In this document: positions 8,635-18,644 of the stretch, piece after piece
Layout of the letters: each line of letters starts with the position of its first letter
Numbering within the stretch: position 1 is the first letter of the stretch
Source of the DNA: Jaminaea rosea
Lineage: Eukaryota > Basidiomycota > Exobasidiomycetes > Microstromatales
Direction: 5' to 3'
NCBI RefSeq assembly: GCF_003144245.1
Contig: NW_020289988.1
Location: forward strand, 372,001-436,000
Length of the DNA stretch: 64,000 nucleotides
Made by a program: the position numbers and the translations under genes
Notes under the pieces: generated by a model
The model's database searches: none
The model's input: only the letters and a program-made list of their open reading frames with translations
Told to the model about the DNA's origin: nothing

Positions 8635-11362
8635 ATGCCCTCGAGACAGCGCGCACGCATCAGCATCGACCGCGGCGGTACCTTCACCGACTGCTTTGCT
8701 TCGTTGCCTGGGCGAGACGATATTGTCATCAAGTTGCTCTCGGTCAACCCGTGAGTGCCGGCGGCCAGTAGCAGATCTCGTGGAGGAAATGGCTAACATT
8801 GACGATCTGGATCATGCTGCAACAGCGAGCATTACAAGGATGCACCCACAGAGGGGATCAGACGGATACTGGAGATCATAGAGGAGCGAGAGATTCCCAG
8901 GGAGGAGAAGCTCGAGACCAGCGGCATAGGTGAGCGGCCGAGTCATCTACTCTTCCCGTTCCCCACATCACTCCTACTCACCCCCACCCACGCCTGCTTC
9001 CTCCAGAACATATCCGACTCTCGACTACAGTGGCAACAAACGCACTTCTCGAGCGCAAAGGCGAGCCCCACGCACTCGTCACCACAAAGGGGTTCCGCGA
9101 TTTGCTGCGGATTGGCAACCAGTCCCGACCAGCCATCTTCGACCTCGCCATCCGCAAGCCCGACGTGCTCTATTCGGACGTGGTGGAGGTAGACGAGCGC
9201 GTGACCTTGGTAGGCTTCACCTCTGATCCGAAGTTTGCAGAAAACAAGGTCGTATTCAATGAGGATGGCAGCATACAGAGCCAGTACAAGGGGGAGGATA
9301 GGCCACCTGCTACTTGGGGTGACGAACGCGACGAGCAGGGCAGCAGCAACGCCTCCTCCGACCCGTCAATCGTCCGCGGCGTCAGCGGAGAAGCCGTCGC
9401 CATCCTGAAGCGTCCTTCGCGCTCGCAAGTGCACGACGACCTCCAAAAGATCTACGACAGGGGTATCCGCGCCCTCGCGGTTGTCCTCATTCACTCGTTC
9501 ACCTTCCCCGACCATGAGAAACTGATCCGCGACGTAGCTCGCGAGATCGGCTTCAAGCACATCTCCCTCTCCTCCGAGCTGATGCCAATGATCAAAGCTG
9601 TGCCCCGTGGTACAAGCACGACGGCCGATGCGTACCTCACGCCGGTGCTGCAGGCTTATGTCGAGTCATTCTTCCAAGGATTCGACAAATCGCTGAGGGA
9701 TGGCAGTGCGGGAACTAAGGTGGAATTCATGGCTAGTGATGGAGGACTGAATAGCGTGGAAAGATTCAACGGGCTGAGGAGTATCATCAGTGGACCTGCT
9801 GGTGGTGTGGTCGGCATGGCATTAACGTCGTACGACGAGGAGGACGGGAGAGCCGTGCTTGGATTTGATATGGGTGGGACGAGCTCGTAAGTGACAAGGA
9901 GCAGCAATCGCGTCGACGCTCCTACTGACTGATAGACATCCCCCCTCGTCCACTGCAGCGACGTCTCTCGCTATGCGAACCAGTTCGAGCAAATCTACGA
10001 AACCACCATCAGCGGCGTGACAATTCAATCCCCGCAAATGGACGTCAACACCGTCGCCTCAGGCGGTTCCTCCCGACTATTCTTCCGAAACGGCCTCTTC
10101 GTCGTTGGCCCGGAATCCGCTTCTGCCGACCCCGGTCCAGCATGCTATCGCAAAGGAGGACCCGCAACAATTACCGACGCGAACGTGGTCACCGGCAGGC
10201 TGGCGGTGGAGATGTTTCCGAAGATATTCGGGCCAAAAGAGAATGAAGGGCTAGATGTCGAGGCGAGCAGAAAGGCCTTGGGCGATTTGAGGGATCAGAT
10301 TGCCCACGAGACGGGGAAGGGCAAGATGAGCATCGATGAGGTTGCACTGGGCTTCTTGCGCGTCGCAAACGAGACGATGTGTCGTCCCATTCGAGCGCTC
10401 ACCGAAGCGAGAGGGTACAGCGCCTCCAAGCACTTGCTCTGTTGCTTCGGCGGGGCTGGCGGACAGCACGGTTGCTCACTTGCGCGCTCACTGGGTATAA
10501 GGACTGTCCTGGTGCATAAGCACAGCAGTATCCTCAGCGCGTACGGGATGGCGCTCGCGGATCGAGTATTTGAGAGGCAGGAACCGTGCGCTGTCACGTG
10601 GGGTGGCGATGATGCCCAGGAGCGGGTCAAGGAAAGGATGAAGGTGTTGGAGGAGGAGGTGCGCAAGGAGCTAAACGCACAAGGCTTCGAAGGAGAGGAG
10701 CGTGATGGTGGACGAGTACGCGTGGAGAAGCTCCTCAACCTTCGTTACGCTGGCACCGACTCGGCGCTCATGACTCTCGTTCCCACCGACTCGAGCGGTA
10801 AGGAGGGATGGGAAGAGGTGGCGGAGCGCTTTGTCTCGACGTACCGTACGGAGTTTGGCTTCACGCTGGAGAAGGATATCCTCGTTGATGACGTGAGGGT
10901 GCGAGGGATTGGCAAGTCCTTCTCTGCTGCTGATGAAGGCGAGAAGAGGGAGAGCGTGCACAAGGAGCACCGTAGATTGATGGAGCGAGAAGGCGGATTC
11001 AAGGCAGCAAAGGTGCTGCAAAGCGGGAGTGAGGAGGAGCAGAAGAAGGCAGGCGTGGTTTGGAAGACTGTTTACTTCGGCAATGGAGAAGGCAGTGGTG
11101 ACACCGGCGAGGGGGAAGGAGCGAATCGCACACGCACGCCCGTTGTACCGCTCAGCAAGCTCGAGGCAGGGGAGAAGGTCGAGGGTCCTGCAATTCTGGT
11201 CGATGGGACGCAGACCATTACGCTCGGTAAGTGCAAGCAAGATCCAGCCATATGCGAAAGAAATCTCGCGCTTACGAACGCTCGCCTTCGTCTACAGAAC
11301 CACGCTGCGAAGCCCACATTACCTCGTCCTGCGTCGTCATTACAGTGCATTACGACAAGTAG
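8635..11362 (+). CDS. 5-oxoprolinase/hydantoinase A-type protein without the HyuB half
   Basis: Five exons (8635-8750, 8826-8929, 9007-9886, 9959-11226, 11298-11362) give about 810 aa. The order matches the HyuA half of ATP-dependent 5-oxoprolinase: the nucleotide-binding start [15 protein letters not shown], then [30 protein letters not shown], the SGPAGGVVG loop, [13 protein letters not shown], and [14 protein letters not shown]. It ends at the linker strand [21 protein letters not shown]. Fungal OXP1 enzymes run to nearly 1,300 aa with a fused HyuB domain; here a stop follows YDK, and an opposite-strand gene begins 250 bp later, so HyuB is not adjacent. A possible extra intron (GT at 11359) would change only the last dozen residues. 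Catalysis would need a separate HyuB partner, or the substrate differs. Confidence 0.85.
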
Positions 11363-11614
11363 GCCGGCGCTACTCCGCCTTTCATTCAATATCATCCAGC
11401 CATGCTCGGCAGAGTCGCGCAAATAGAGAAGATCGATGAGATTTGACTGAAGCCGTGACCGGATAGAGAGGGGAGACGCACCAATGATGACGTCGGGTAA
11501 GGTGATGAGGGGCTAGGTGGTGTTAGGTACAACAGAAAAGTGGAACGAACAGAGACGAGAGAGGCTTTCTCAAGCCCTTTTGACGGTGATGAAGAGGGGT
11601 TCGTCGCGTCCACT

Positions 11615-14000
11615 CTACGCCGGCGTTAGTGTGCAAGTGACGATCAAGGGCCAGCCGTCCCTCCACTCGCGGGTCCTGAGACTGACGACGAAGTTCTTCT
11701 CGCCTGGCTGCAATCCCGATGACGAAGACGAGGAGCCATTGCCATCCGCGGCCGCTGCTGCAGCAGCTGCTGCCTTGGACCCACGCCCCCGCCCACCGCC
11801 ACCACCGCTCGACGATCCAGCCTGGTTCCCATCCTGCCCACCACCAACAGCAGCGGCGGCCGCGGCTGCTGCAGCGGCTGCTGCTGCTTCTGCTGCTGCC
11901 GCCGTAGCAGCCGCCGCTGCACTCGAAGCCGATCCAAAGCTTCTCCTCGCGTAGTTCAGCTGAAGCGGGATGGTCGCGCTGACTGTCTGTCCGAGCTGGA
12001 AGACTTGCGAGTTGGTGAGCAACTTGGCCAACTCGAGTACCCTGCGCCCCGCGCCCAACTGGATGACGTTTAATCTGCCCACGTCTGGGTTGCAGAGGGC
12101 TGTCTCGTCGTCGAGGTGGAGGAGCTCGCGAAGACTCGAGTTGGCCGCATAGATGTCCCCAGATCGACGGGCCACGAGCATGGGAACGGGCACGTGGTCG
12201 AGGAAGTTCTCGTGCTGCAGTGCTGCGAGAGTAGCCTGGAAGTCGGACTCGAGTGCCTCTACGTCTGATGCCGCACCGGCGAGGTGGTCGTGATGCGTCA
12301 TAGGCGGGGTAGACTGGACGAGCTGCAGGAAATGACCCCTCGCTGAACCCGTGATCGGGTCAAGCTCTGTAGCCACATGCTCGGGGAGATGGTCGAATGC
12401 CCAGCGTGCCAAGCGCGCGTAGCTGCGAGTGTGGGAGAAACCGGCGGCATTGTACCCTTGGGCTGACGAGGAGGAAGAGGCGGAGGGCCCTTCGTCGTAT
12501 TGGGTTATGTATACTGATGACTCGAGCGCCGGGTCAGCAAGGAGGGAGAGCGGGTCCCCGCCGAAGAGGTCGAGGAGGTCTGGCTCGCCATCGGTTAGGG
12601 CTTTGTGGAGTATTTCAATCCGGGAAGGGTCCAACGTGTCGAGAGAGGCACGCATGGGGGCGATGCCGTACTGCGTTTCATCGTGGTGGTGATGATGATG
12701 GTGGTGGTGGTGATCTGAGGCAGATGGGGCGCCGGGAGGAGTGCGGATCGCTTCGGCTGCCTTTGCAAGCTGCTCAATCTCCGAGGCATTGACGGCGTGC
12801 TGAGCTGCTGCATCGGCGTCGACCGAGGAAAGGCCAGCTGCAGTGTCGCTGGTGCTTGCGTTGGCATTGCTGTCATTCGTCGTGGTATTGCTGCTGGCGG
12901 TAGCGGCAGCATTGGCTTGCGACTTGCGGCTTCGTCGCTGGATAGGCTCGGCGTCGACGCAGAGCTCGGGGATACCGCGTTTGACGCTGCGCGAAAGAGG
13001 CGGGGGCGATCCTGCAGGTCAGCTCATTGGCTCTCAACTACCGCGCGGTCTTGTCGCCGCGCTCTGCTCACCATCTCGGGCACGGGCGCTTGGCCTCACA
13101 GGGCATATGAGAACGTTTGCAAGGTCTACACGCCTTTTGTACCTTCTTCCTCTTCTCAGGCGGATGAGCAGGATCATTCGCCTCGCTCGGGGGAGGCTCG
13201 TCCTGCAGGTACTTGAACGTTTTGCGCTTCTTTGGCACTCCCAAACCCTGCTGCGACATCATCGACGTGTCCGCATCGGACGCGCCTGGGGTTGGTGGAG
13301 CTACTTGTTGCGAATCACGCGTCGTCGACGTGGAAGCGGATGGCTGAGCTTCGTCGTGTTGCTGATGGTGTTGGTGTTCGTGCTGCTGGTGCTGTTGTGG
13401 GTCATCGTAGCTGAGCAGGGAGCCATTGTTGGCCTGGTCATGCAAGTGACTTTCGTCTGCCATCTGTTCAGCCATGTGTTGGTGCTCTTGATGCTCATCG
13501 ACTTGCTGCTGCTGCTGCTGCTCGTGTTGTTGTTGTTGCTGCTCGTCGACTGCCTCGTCGCCGGACGAGCGGATGGCAGAGATTGGTCTGGCGTTGCCTT
13601 GCGGCTGTTGACCAGGGAAGACGGCGAGCTGAGGCGAGTACTGCTTGGTATTGCTGTACTGTCCTGCTCCTCCACCGTTGCCACTGCCGCCACGATTGTT
13701 GGACGAAGGCGATGCTGACGAAGACGAGGAAGCCGGCCTTTGGCCCTTGAATGGATCAGCGCGAGCTGCCTCGAGGGCCAAAGCGGCAGATGAGGCAGCC
13801 AGGGACTCGCTGAGCTCAGCCGACCCTCCAGTAGCATTGCGTGCCTCGTAGTAGAAGTCGAGGACATCGGATGCATCTGGAGGGAAGTCGGATGCTGCAG
13901 GTGGACCAGCGGAAGACGCGTCGTGGACACCAGATGCGCCGCCATTGGACTGAGAATGATGGCGATGCTGCCCTTGCTGGTGCTGCTGATGACAACTCAT
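11615..14000 (-). CDS. ERT1: Zn2Cys6 transcription factor with PAS domain, ERT1/AcuK-like
   Basis: Nuclear DNA-binding regulator; the family controls gluconeogenesis and respiratory growth in yeasts and Aspergillus. Exons 13072-14000 and 11615-12986 give 766 aa. The binuclear zinc cluster spans the splice junction: Cys291, 294, 301, 307, 310 and 319 (C-x2-C-x6-C-x5-C-x2-C-x8-C), preceded by basic KRKKVQKA and followed by basic QRRSRKSQ. The splice uses a downstream CAG at 12987-12989; an earlier CAG would remove the fifth cysteine. A PAS domain follows (VPMLVARRSGDIYAANSSL). The rest is disordered, with poly-Gln, poly-His (10) and long poly-Ala tracts. Family membership is well supported; its target genes are inferred only from relatives. 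Confidence 0.84.
11748..11925 (-). repeat. GCN-codon repeat coding poly-alanine
   Basis: Two imperfect GCN runs encode Ala tracts of roughly 8 and 12-14 residues, plus mixed Ala/Glu/Thr, near the C-terminus of the ERT1-like factor. Codons are mixed (GCA, GCT, GCC, GCG), which should limit slippage. Confidence 0.8.
12683..12712 (-). repeat. Poly-histidine tract (10 codons)
   Basis: CAC/CAT run coding ten consecutive histidines, flanked by Asp, between the zinc cluster and the PAS domain of the ERT1-like factor. Confidence 0.85.
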
Positions 14001-14432
14001 CGCGTCGTCGTGGCGGAGAATGCCTGCTGAGCGGCGACACTACTGACTAGCTCTACTCTCGTCTGGGGACTATGAATGCTCGCTCTCCCTCTCGCGTGTG
14101 TCGTGCACGTCGAGTCGTGAGGATCGAGTGGATCGTTGGAGTGGAAGTGGGGAAGGCAAAGGAACGGAACGAACCAAGAGACCTGGCGATGGCGCCGCTC
14201 CGAAAAGACGAACCAGGCCGCCAAACGAGGCCGTCTCAGAGTTTGGCCCCGAGCGAGCCAGACGCACAGCCAGCCAGAGCGAGACGAGAGCGTGGCTGGT
14301 GGCTGACAATCACCGCGCGGCAAGCAGCCCGCGAAGAGCCGCCTAGCAACTCCAAGCTTCAAATTCGTCACGGTAGCAAGAGCAAGCAGAGGGGTCAAGC
14401 AAAGCGCAAAGTGAACTCCGGCATGAGCATCA
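14001..14432. other. Divergent promoter of ERT1-like and MTQ1 genes
   Basis: A 432-bp region between two divergently transcribed starts. Open frames here are short, overlapping and without recognisable domains. No RNA gene was seen. Confidence 0.55.
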
Positions 14433-15617
14433 ATGTCGACAGGACTTCTTCGGAGTCTAGCGCGCAGGCTTCAACGCTATCATAGCCCTTCTCTCCAGCC
14501 GCACAGCTTGGCGAGACAGGCGGCCAGAGCTGAAATCGATGAGGGACTGCAATTGGCTCGATCAGAGCTGGGGTGGCTGCAGGACGGCGCCCGTCAGACC
14601 GTCGAGGAAGGCGATGTCTCGTCATCTGCCTCAAAACTGTCGCAACATGAACGTAAACGCAGTATCTCACGCCGCCTTGTCGAGCTGGTGCGCCGAAGAG
14701 TCAATGATCATGAACCCGTGGCGTACCTACTAGGTGAGCTATCCATCGCCTCTGCGTCTCCTCAGCAGCATTCTAGTTGACCCGCAATCGTCCTCACCCA
14801 TGCAAGGCTGCCAGCCCTTTGGCCCGCTGGACTTAGCTACCAGGCCACCAACGCTCATTCCACGACCAGAGACCGAAGAGTGGGCGCTTCGCCTTGCCTC
14901 GATGGTCACCAAGATGCTTCAAAGGCACGAAGATGGTGGGCCGCTTCGCTTGCTCGACCTCTGTTCTGGCTCAGGGTGAGTCATTCGGTTGTACGACGAT
15001 ATCAATCGCTCGTACTGACGCCAGCCCGACGCACGCTCAGCTGCATTGGGCTCCTCCTAGCTCACCAGGCGCGACGCTGCCACACTGCCTTGCAGGTCAC
15101 CTGCGCAGACGTCTCTCCTCAAGCACTCAATCTCATGCGGGAAAATGTCCGTCGCAACGGTCTGAGCGACGCAAGTATCGCTATGATGCAGGCCGACGTC
15201 TTCACCTCGGCGGACATGCAGCACCTTGTCGAAGACGGTGGGCCCTTCGACGTCATCGTCTGCAATCCACCTTACATCACAGTCAAGGAGTACGATGAGG
15301 AGCTCGACGAGAGCGTGAGGGCGTGGGAGGATCGACGAGCATTAGTAGGCAATGCGACGAACGGCATAGATGATGGGCTAGTCTTCTACCGACGATTGGC
15401 AGAGCTACTGCCCTTCCTGACGGGCAGAGCCAGCATTGGCTCTCCTTCTCCACGACTGCCACTAATCGTCGTCGAAGTTGGCAAGGGTCAAGCGCCAGCC
15501 GTGCGCGACATCTTTGCCAGCTCGCCCCTTGTCGCGAGGTGCGAGACGTGGACAGATGCTTGGGACGTAGAGCGGGTCGTTCTAGCCTATCCACATGTGA
15601 TACCACCAAGCAAGTGA
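14433..15617 (+). CDS. MTQ1: Mitochondrial release-factor glutamine N5-methyltransferase (HemK/PrmC)
   Basis: Methylates the GGQ glutamine of the mitochondrial peptide-release factor. Three exons (14433-14733, 14807-14975, 15041-15617) give 348 aa. The N-terminus (MSTGLLRSLARRLQRYHSP) is Arg/Leu/Ser-rich without acidic residues, as expected for a mitochondrial presequence. The HemK N-domain ends in EPVAYLLG, then LIPRPETEEW, SAM-binding motif I LLDLCSGSGCIG across intron 2, the acidic motif CADVSPQAL, and the catalytic NPPYI motif of amide methyltransferases. The presequence and PrmC-type IPRPETE favour MTQ1 over the cytosolic MTQ2. Confidence 0.9.
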
Positions 15618-15677
15618 TAATGCAACGAATCATCGATTGATACCAAAGCACGTCTACATCGCTCCCCCTTGCCGCAC

Positions 15678-17727
15678 CTACGCCTTGACCGACGACGCCC
15701 CCTGCTCCTTGCTCGCAGGCACAGCTACGCTCCCTGCCCCCTCGTTGGGCAGAGGCTTCATAGCAGGGAAGAGGAGGCACTCCTTAATACTCGCGTTGTC
15801 CGTCAAGAACATGCATAGCCTATCGATGCCCAATCCCCACCCACCAGTGGGGGGCAGACCGTGCTCCAGCGCATCCACGAAGACGTGGTCAATGCCCTGC
15901 GCCTCATCGTCACCCGCGTCCTTCTGGCGAGTCTGTTCCTCGAAGCGCTCCCTCTGGTCAAAGGGGTCGTTGAGCTCCGTATATGCGTTACAGATCTCCT
16001 TGGTCGCCACAAAGACCTCGAAGCGCTCGCAGAGACCAGTGATGTCGCGATGACGCTTAGCGAGGGGGGACATGACCTGCGGGTGTCCAACGATGAAGGA
16101 TGGGTTGACGCACTGCACCTCGATGAAGTCACCGACCAGCTTGTCGATCAAGCGCGCAGAGGTGCGAGGCTCGCTGCAGTCCACGTCGTGCTTTGCGGCC
16201 AGGTCCGAGAGGAACTTGCGGGCCTCCTCGGTGTGCAACTTGTCCGCTGCGGGGAAGGTGACGTTGAGCTTCGACTCCAGCTCCTTGATCATGTCGAAGC
16301 GCTTCCAGGGCGTGGAGAAGTCGATCTCAAATTCGCGACCGTTTGGGTCGTCCTTGCCGTCAGGGTGGTACTTGATCTTGTACCCGCCTGTGACCGCCTT
16401 GACGAGGCCAGAGATCATCGACTCGGTGATGTCCATGAGGTCGTGCATGTCTGCATAGGCCATGTAGAATTCGCAGATTGAGAACTCAGGGTTGTGCGTC
16501 TGGTCGATGGACTCGTTGCGGAAGACTCGTCCAATCTCGTAGACGCGGTCCAGGCCACCGACGACGCACTCCTTGAGGTAGAGCTCGGGGGCAACACGCA
16601 TGAAGAGGTCGAGCTTCAGGTCGTTGTGATGGGTGATGAAGGGCTTGGCTGTGGCTCCGCCGGCGATCATGTTCATCATGGGGGTCTCGACCTCAAGGAA
16701 GCCCATGTTGTCGAGGAAGCCTGTGCGCGGGGGATGGGGAATGAAGGGGTCAGCTCGAAGGGAGCGGAGCGTCATAGCTGCCGAGAAAACTACTCACGCC
16801 TTACGTAGTTGATGATCTTAGCCCTCTTGACAAAGATGTCCCTCACGTTGTTGTTCATAATCAAGTCCAAGTAGCGCTTACGGTATCGCGCCTCGGTGTC
16901 GGTGAATCCGCCCTGCGTAGCTTTGGGCAGCATGTGCAAGTTAGGCGAGAGCAGTTGGATCGACTGCGGGAAGATGGACAGCTCGCCCGACTTGGTCTTT
17001 CCCGGCGTTCCCTTGACACCGACGATATCACCACGGCGCAGCAAGTCATGCACAGCCGCAAAGTCCCCCTCCTTGTGGTCCTGCGCAGACGCCGTAATCT
17101 GGATCGTGACGCCCTCGGCATGCAAGTCGTAGAAGCGCAGCTTGGAACCGGCTGAGCGCATGTTGTGGATCCTACCAGCGAGGGAAACGCTCTCGCCTTC
17201 GAGCTGAGCGCCGGCTTCGACTCGCGACTCGTACTTCTCGATGAAGTCGGTCAGGGAGGTCGAGACGTGGAACTTGTGCGGATACGGGTCGGGGTTGCGA
17301 GTTTCACGCAGCTGCTGAATGGTGCGCACTCGACGCTCGTAGTACTGAGAGGGGGAAAGGTCCTCCTCGTTTTCCTTCTTGGTCTGCGGAGGGGCAGCGG
17401 CTGCCTTTGCTGCCTTTTGGGCCTCCTTTTCGCGCTGCTTCTGGCGACGCTTGAGCTCGCTGGGATAGAAGACGGAGAGAGGGCAAGGTGTGGGTAAGTC
17501 GGGGAGATGGAGTGGCATTTATTCTCGCTGTGGCCGGCTCACCTCTTGCTAACCATCTCTCCCGTCAGCTCATCCTTGAGGAGGTTAGCTCCCTCGGCCG
17601 GGTTGGCAGGAGCGGACATTGTCGATTTCAATCGCTGTGCGGGAAAGTGAAGTGGTAGGGGTCTGGATGCGGAGAGTAAAGGAGTAGCTCGAAGGGTGAT
17701 TGGTGTGCTGATGAACCTCCTTAGCAT
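15678..17727 (-). CDS. KRS1: Lysyl-tRNA synthetase, class IIb; probable dual cytosolic/mitochondrial forms
   Basis: Charges tRNA-Lys. Exons 17543-17727, 16798-17459 and 15678-16720 give 629 aa from the upstream ATG or 593 aa from the ATG at 17619. Order of parts: a Lys/Ala-rich N-terminal helix ([17 protein letters not shown]), the OB-fold anticodon-binding domain ([14 protein letters not shown]...), then the class II core with motif 1 ([15 protein letters not shown]), motif 2 ([25 protein letters not shown]) and motif 3 ([15 protein letters not shown]). The 36 residues before the second Met ([14 protein letters not shown]...) are Arg/Ser/Thr/Pro-rich with no acidic residue, a typical mitochondrial presequence. 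The first AUG has T at -3, the second A at -3, which suits leaky scanning. Confidence 0.93.
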
Positions 17728-18474
17728 CCAAATGATGGGTGAGAGAGATTGAAGGGAGCCTTGCACTTGATGCGAGCGAGAAGAATCGTCGAAGTCAGAC
17801 AGGCGTCTGTCCACTCCCGTCCGCCGGCCAGTCCAACGCCCAGCTCGGCGCGCAGTCGCTCCTCAAGAGAAAGGGTTGGAGGGCTCTGAGGGTAGCACGG
17901 AGAAGCGCACGCAATATTTTATTGATCATGATGAGACGGAGAGGAGACGAAGATAGAGTAGCTCCCCCCAAACACTGAGACAGTCGGGTACGATCTCATA
18001 GCCATTGCGCAGCTTGAGATTGAGCTCAACCCTCCCTGAATCACGGCGCCAATCAGCTCTTACGACAGGCTGTATGCCATGCCACGGTATCGTCACTTCC
18101 ACCCCATTGGAGACGCCTCAAGAGTGACTGGCTGTAATGACGACGAGCGAGCACAGCTTCGTCTCACCCCTCCTTCACCTGACGTCTCGAACTCATGCTC
18201 AGCTTGGCTCTGGGATGTCTCGTTGTGTTCAGACGTCAGTCCAGGCCAGGCCAGAATCGCTGGGCGGGAGCAGATGTCGCGGATGCTCAGTCGCCGAGGG
18301 GGCGGGAGCAGCGCTGGACTGAGCCGCGCTTTTGGCCAAGTTAGACTGCGCTCCACCGTCCTCCCGTCCGCTTCATGCATTAACCATCATCCTGACCAAC
18401 CATTACTCGCCGCCACCAACACTCAACCACAACGCTTACGCCCTCCAAACAACTTACCCTCAAGCTCGTCCACA
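17728..18474. other. Long intergenic region between KRS1 and the SMG6-like gene
   Basis: About 750 bp of divergent promoter. Open frames (for example around 18080-18490) lack family motifs and overlap in several frames, so they are not called. No tRNA-like fold was noticed. Confidence 0.5.
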
Positions 18475-18565
18475 ATGGTGGCCGCCTAATCATGACGAGG
18501 GCATCTGCCTAGTCTTCATCAATTCCTTCCATAATTCGACTGCATCCCAGATGGAGCAGCCGTAA
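18475..18565 (+). promoter_or_regulatory. Three minimal uORFs in the SMG6-like leader
   Basis: Three ATGs each open a tiny frame before the main start at 18645: 18475-18489 (MVAA), 18492-18512 (MTRASA) and 18551-18565 (MEQP). The first has A at -3 and G at +4. Whether the mRNA begins upstream of them is not known. Confidence 0.5.
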
Positions 18566-18644
18566 AGAGACCTTGCTCGCGAGCGCATAATCGCCCACCG
18601 AACTCGGGTCTCGAGTCCCTATCGACTATCTACAGTCGCACGCA

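Noticed and set aside
11359-11440. Extra 3' intron in the HyuA-like gene that might lead into a HyuB domain
   Set aside because: The alternative frame stops after about a dozen residues with no HyuB wording, and the next gene is on the other strand.
13020-13072. Earlier CAG acceptor for the ERT1-like intron
   Set aside because: It would replace the fifth zinc-cluster cysteine by Trp; the downstream CAG restores the full six-cysteine pattern.
18079-18489. 136-codon plus-strand frame upstream of the SMG6-like gene
   Set aside because: No family wording, and it overlaps two other open frames and the uORF cluster.
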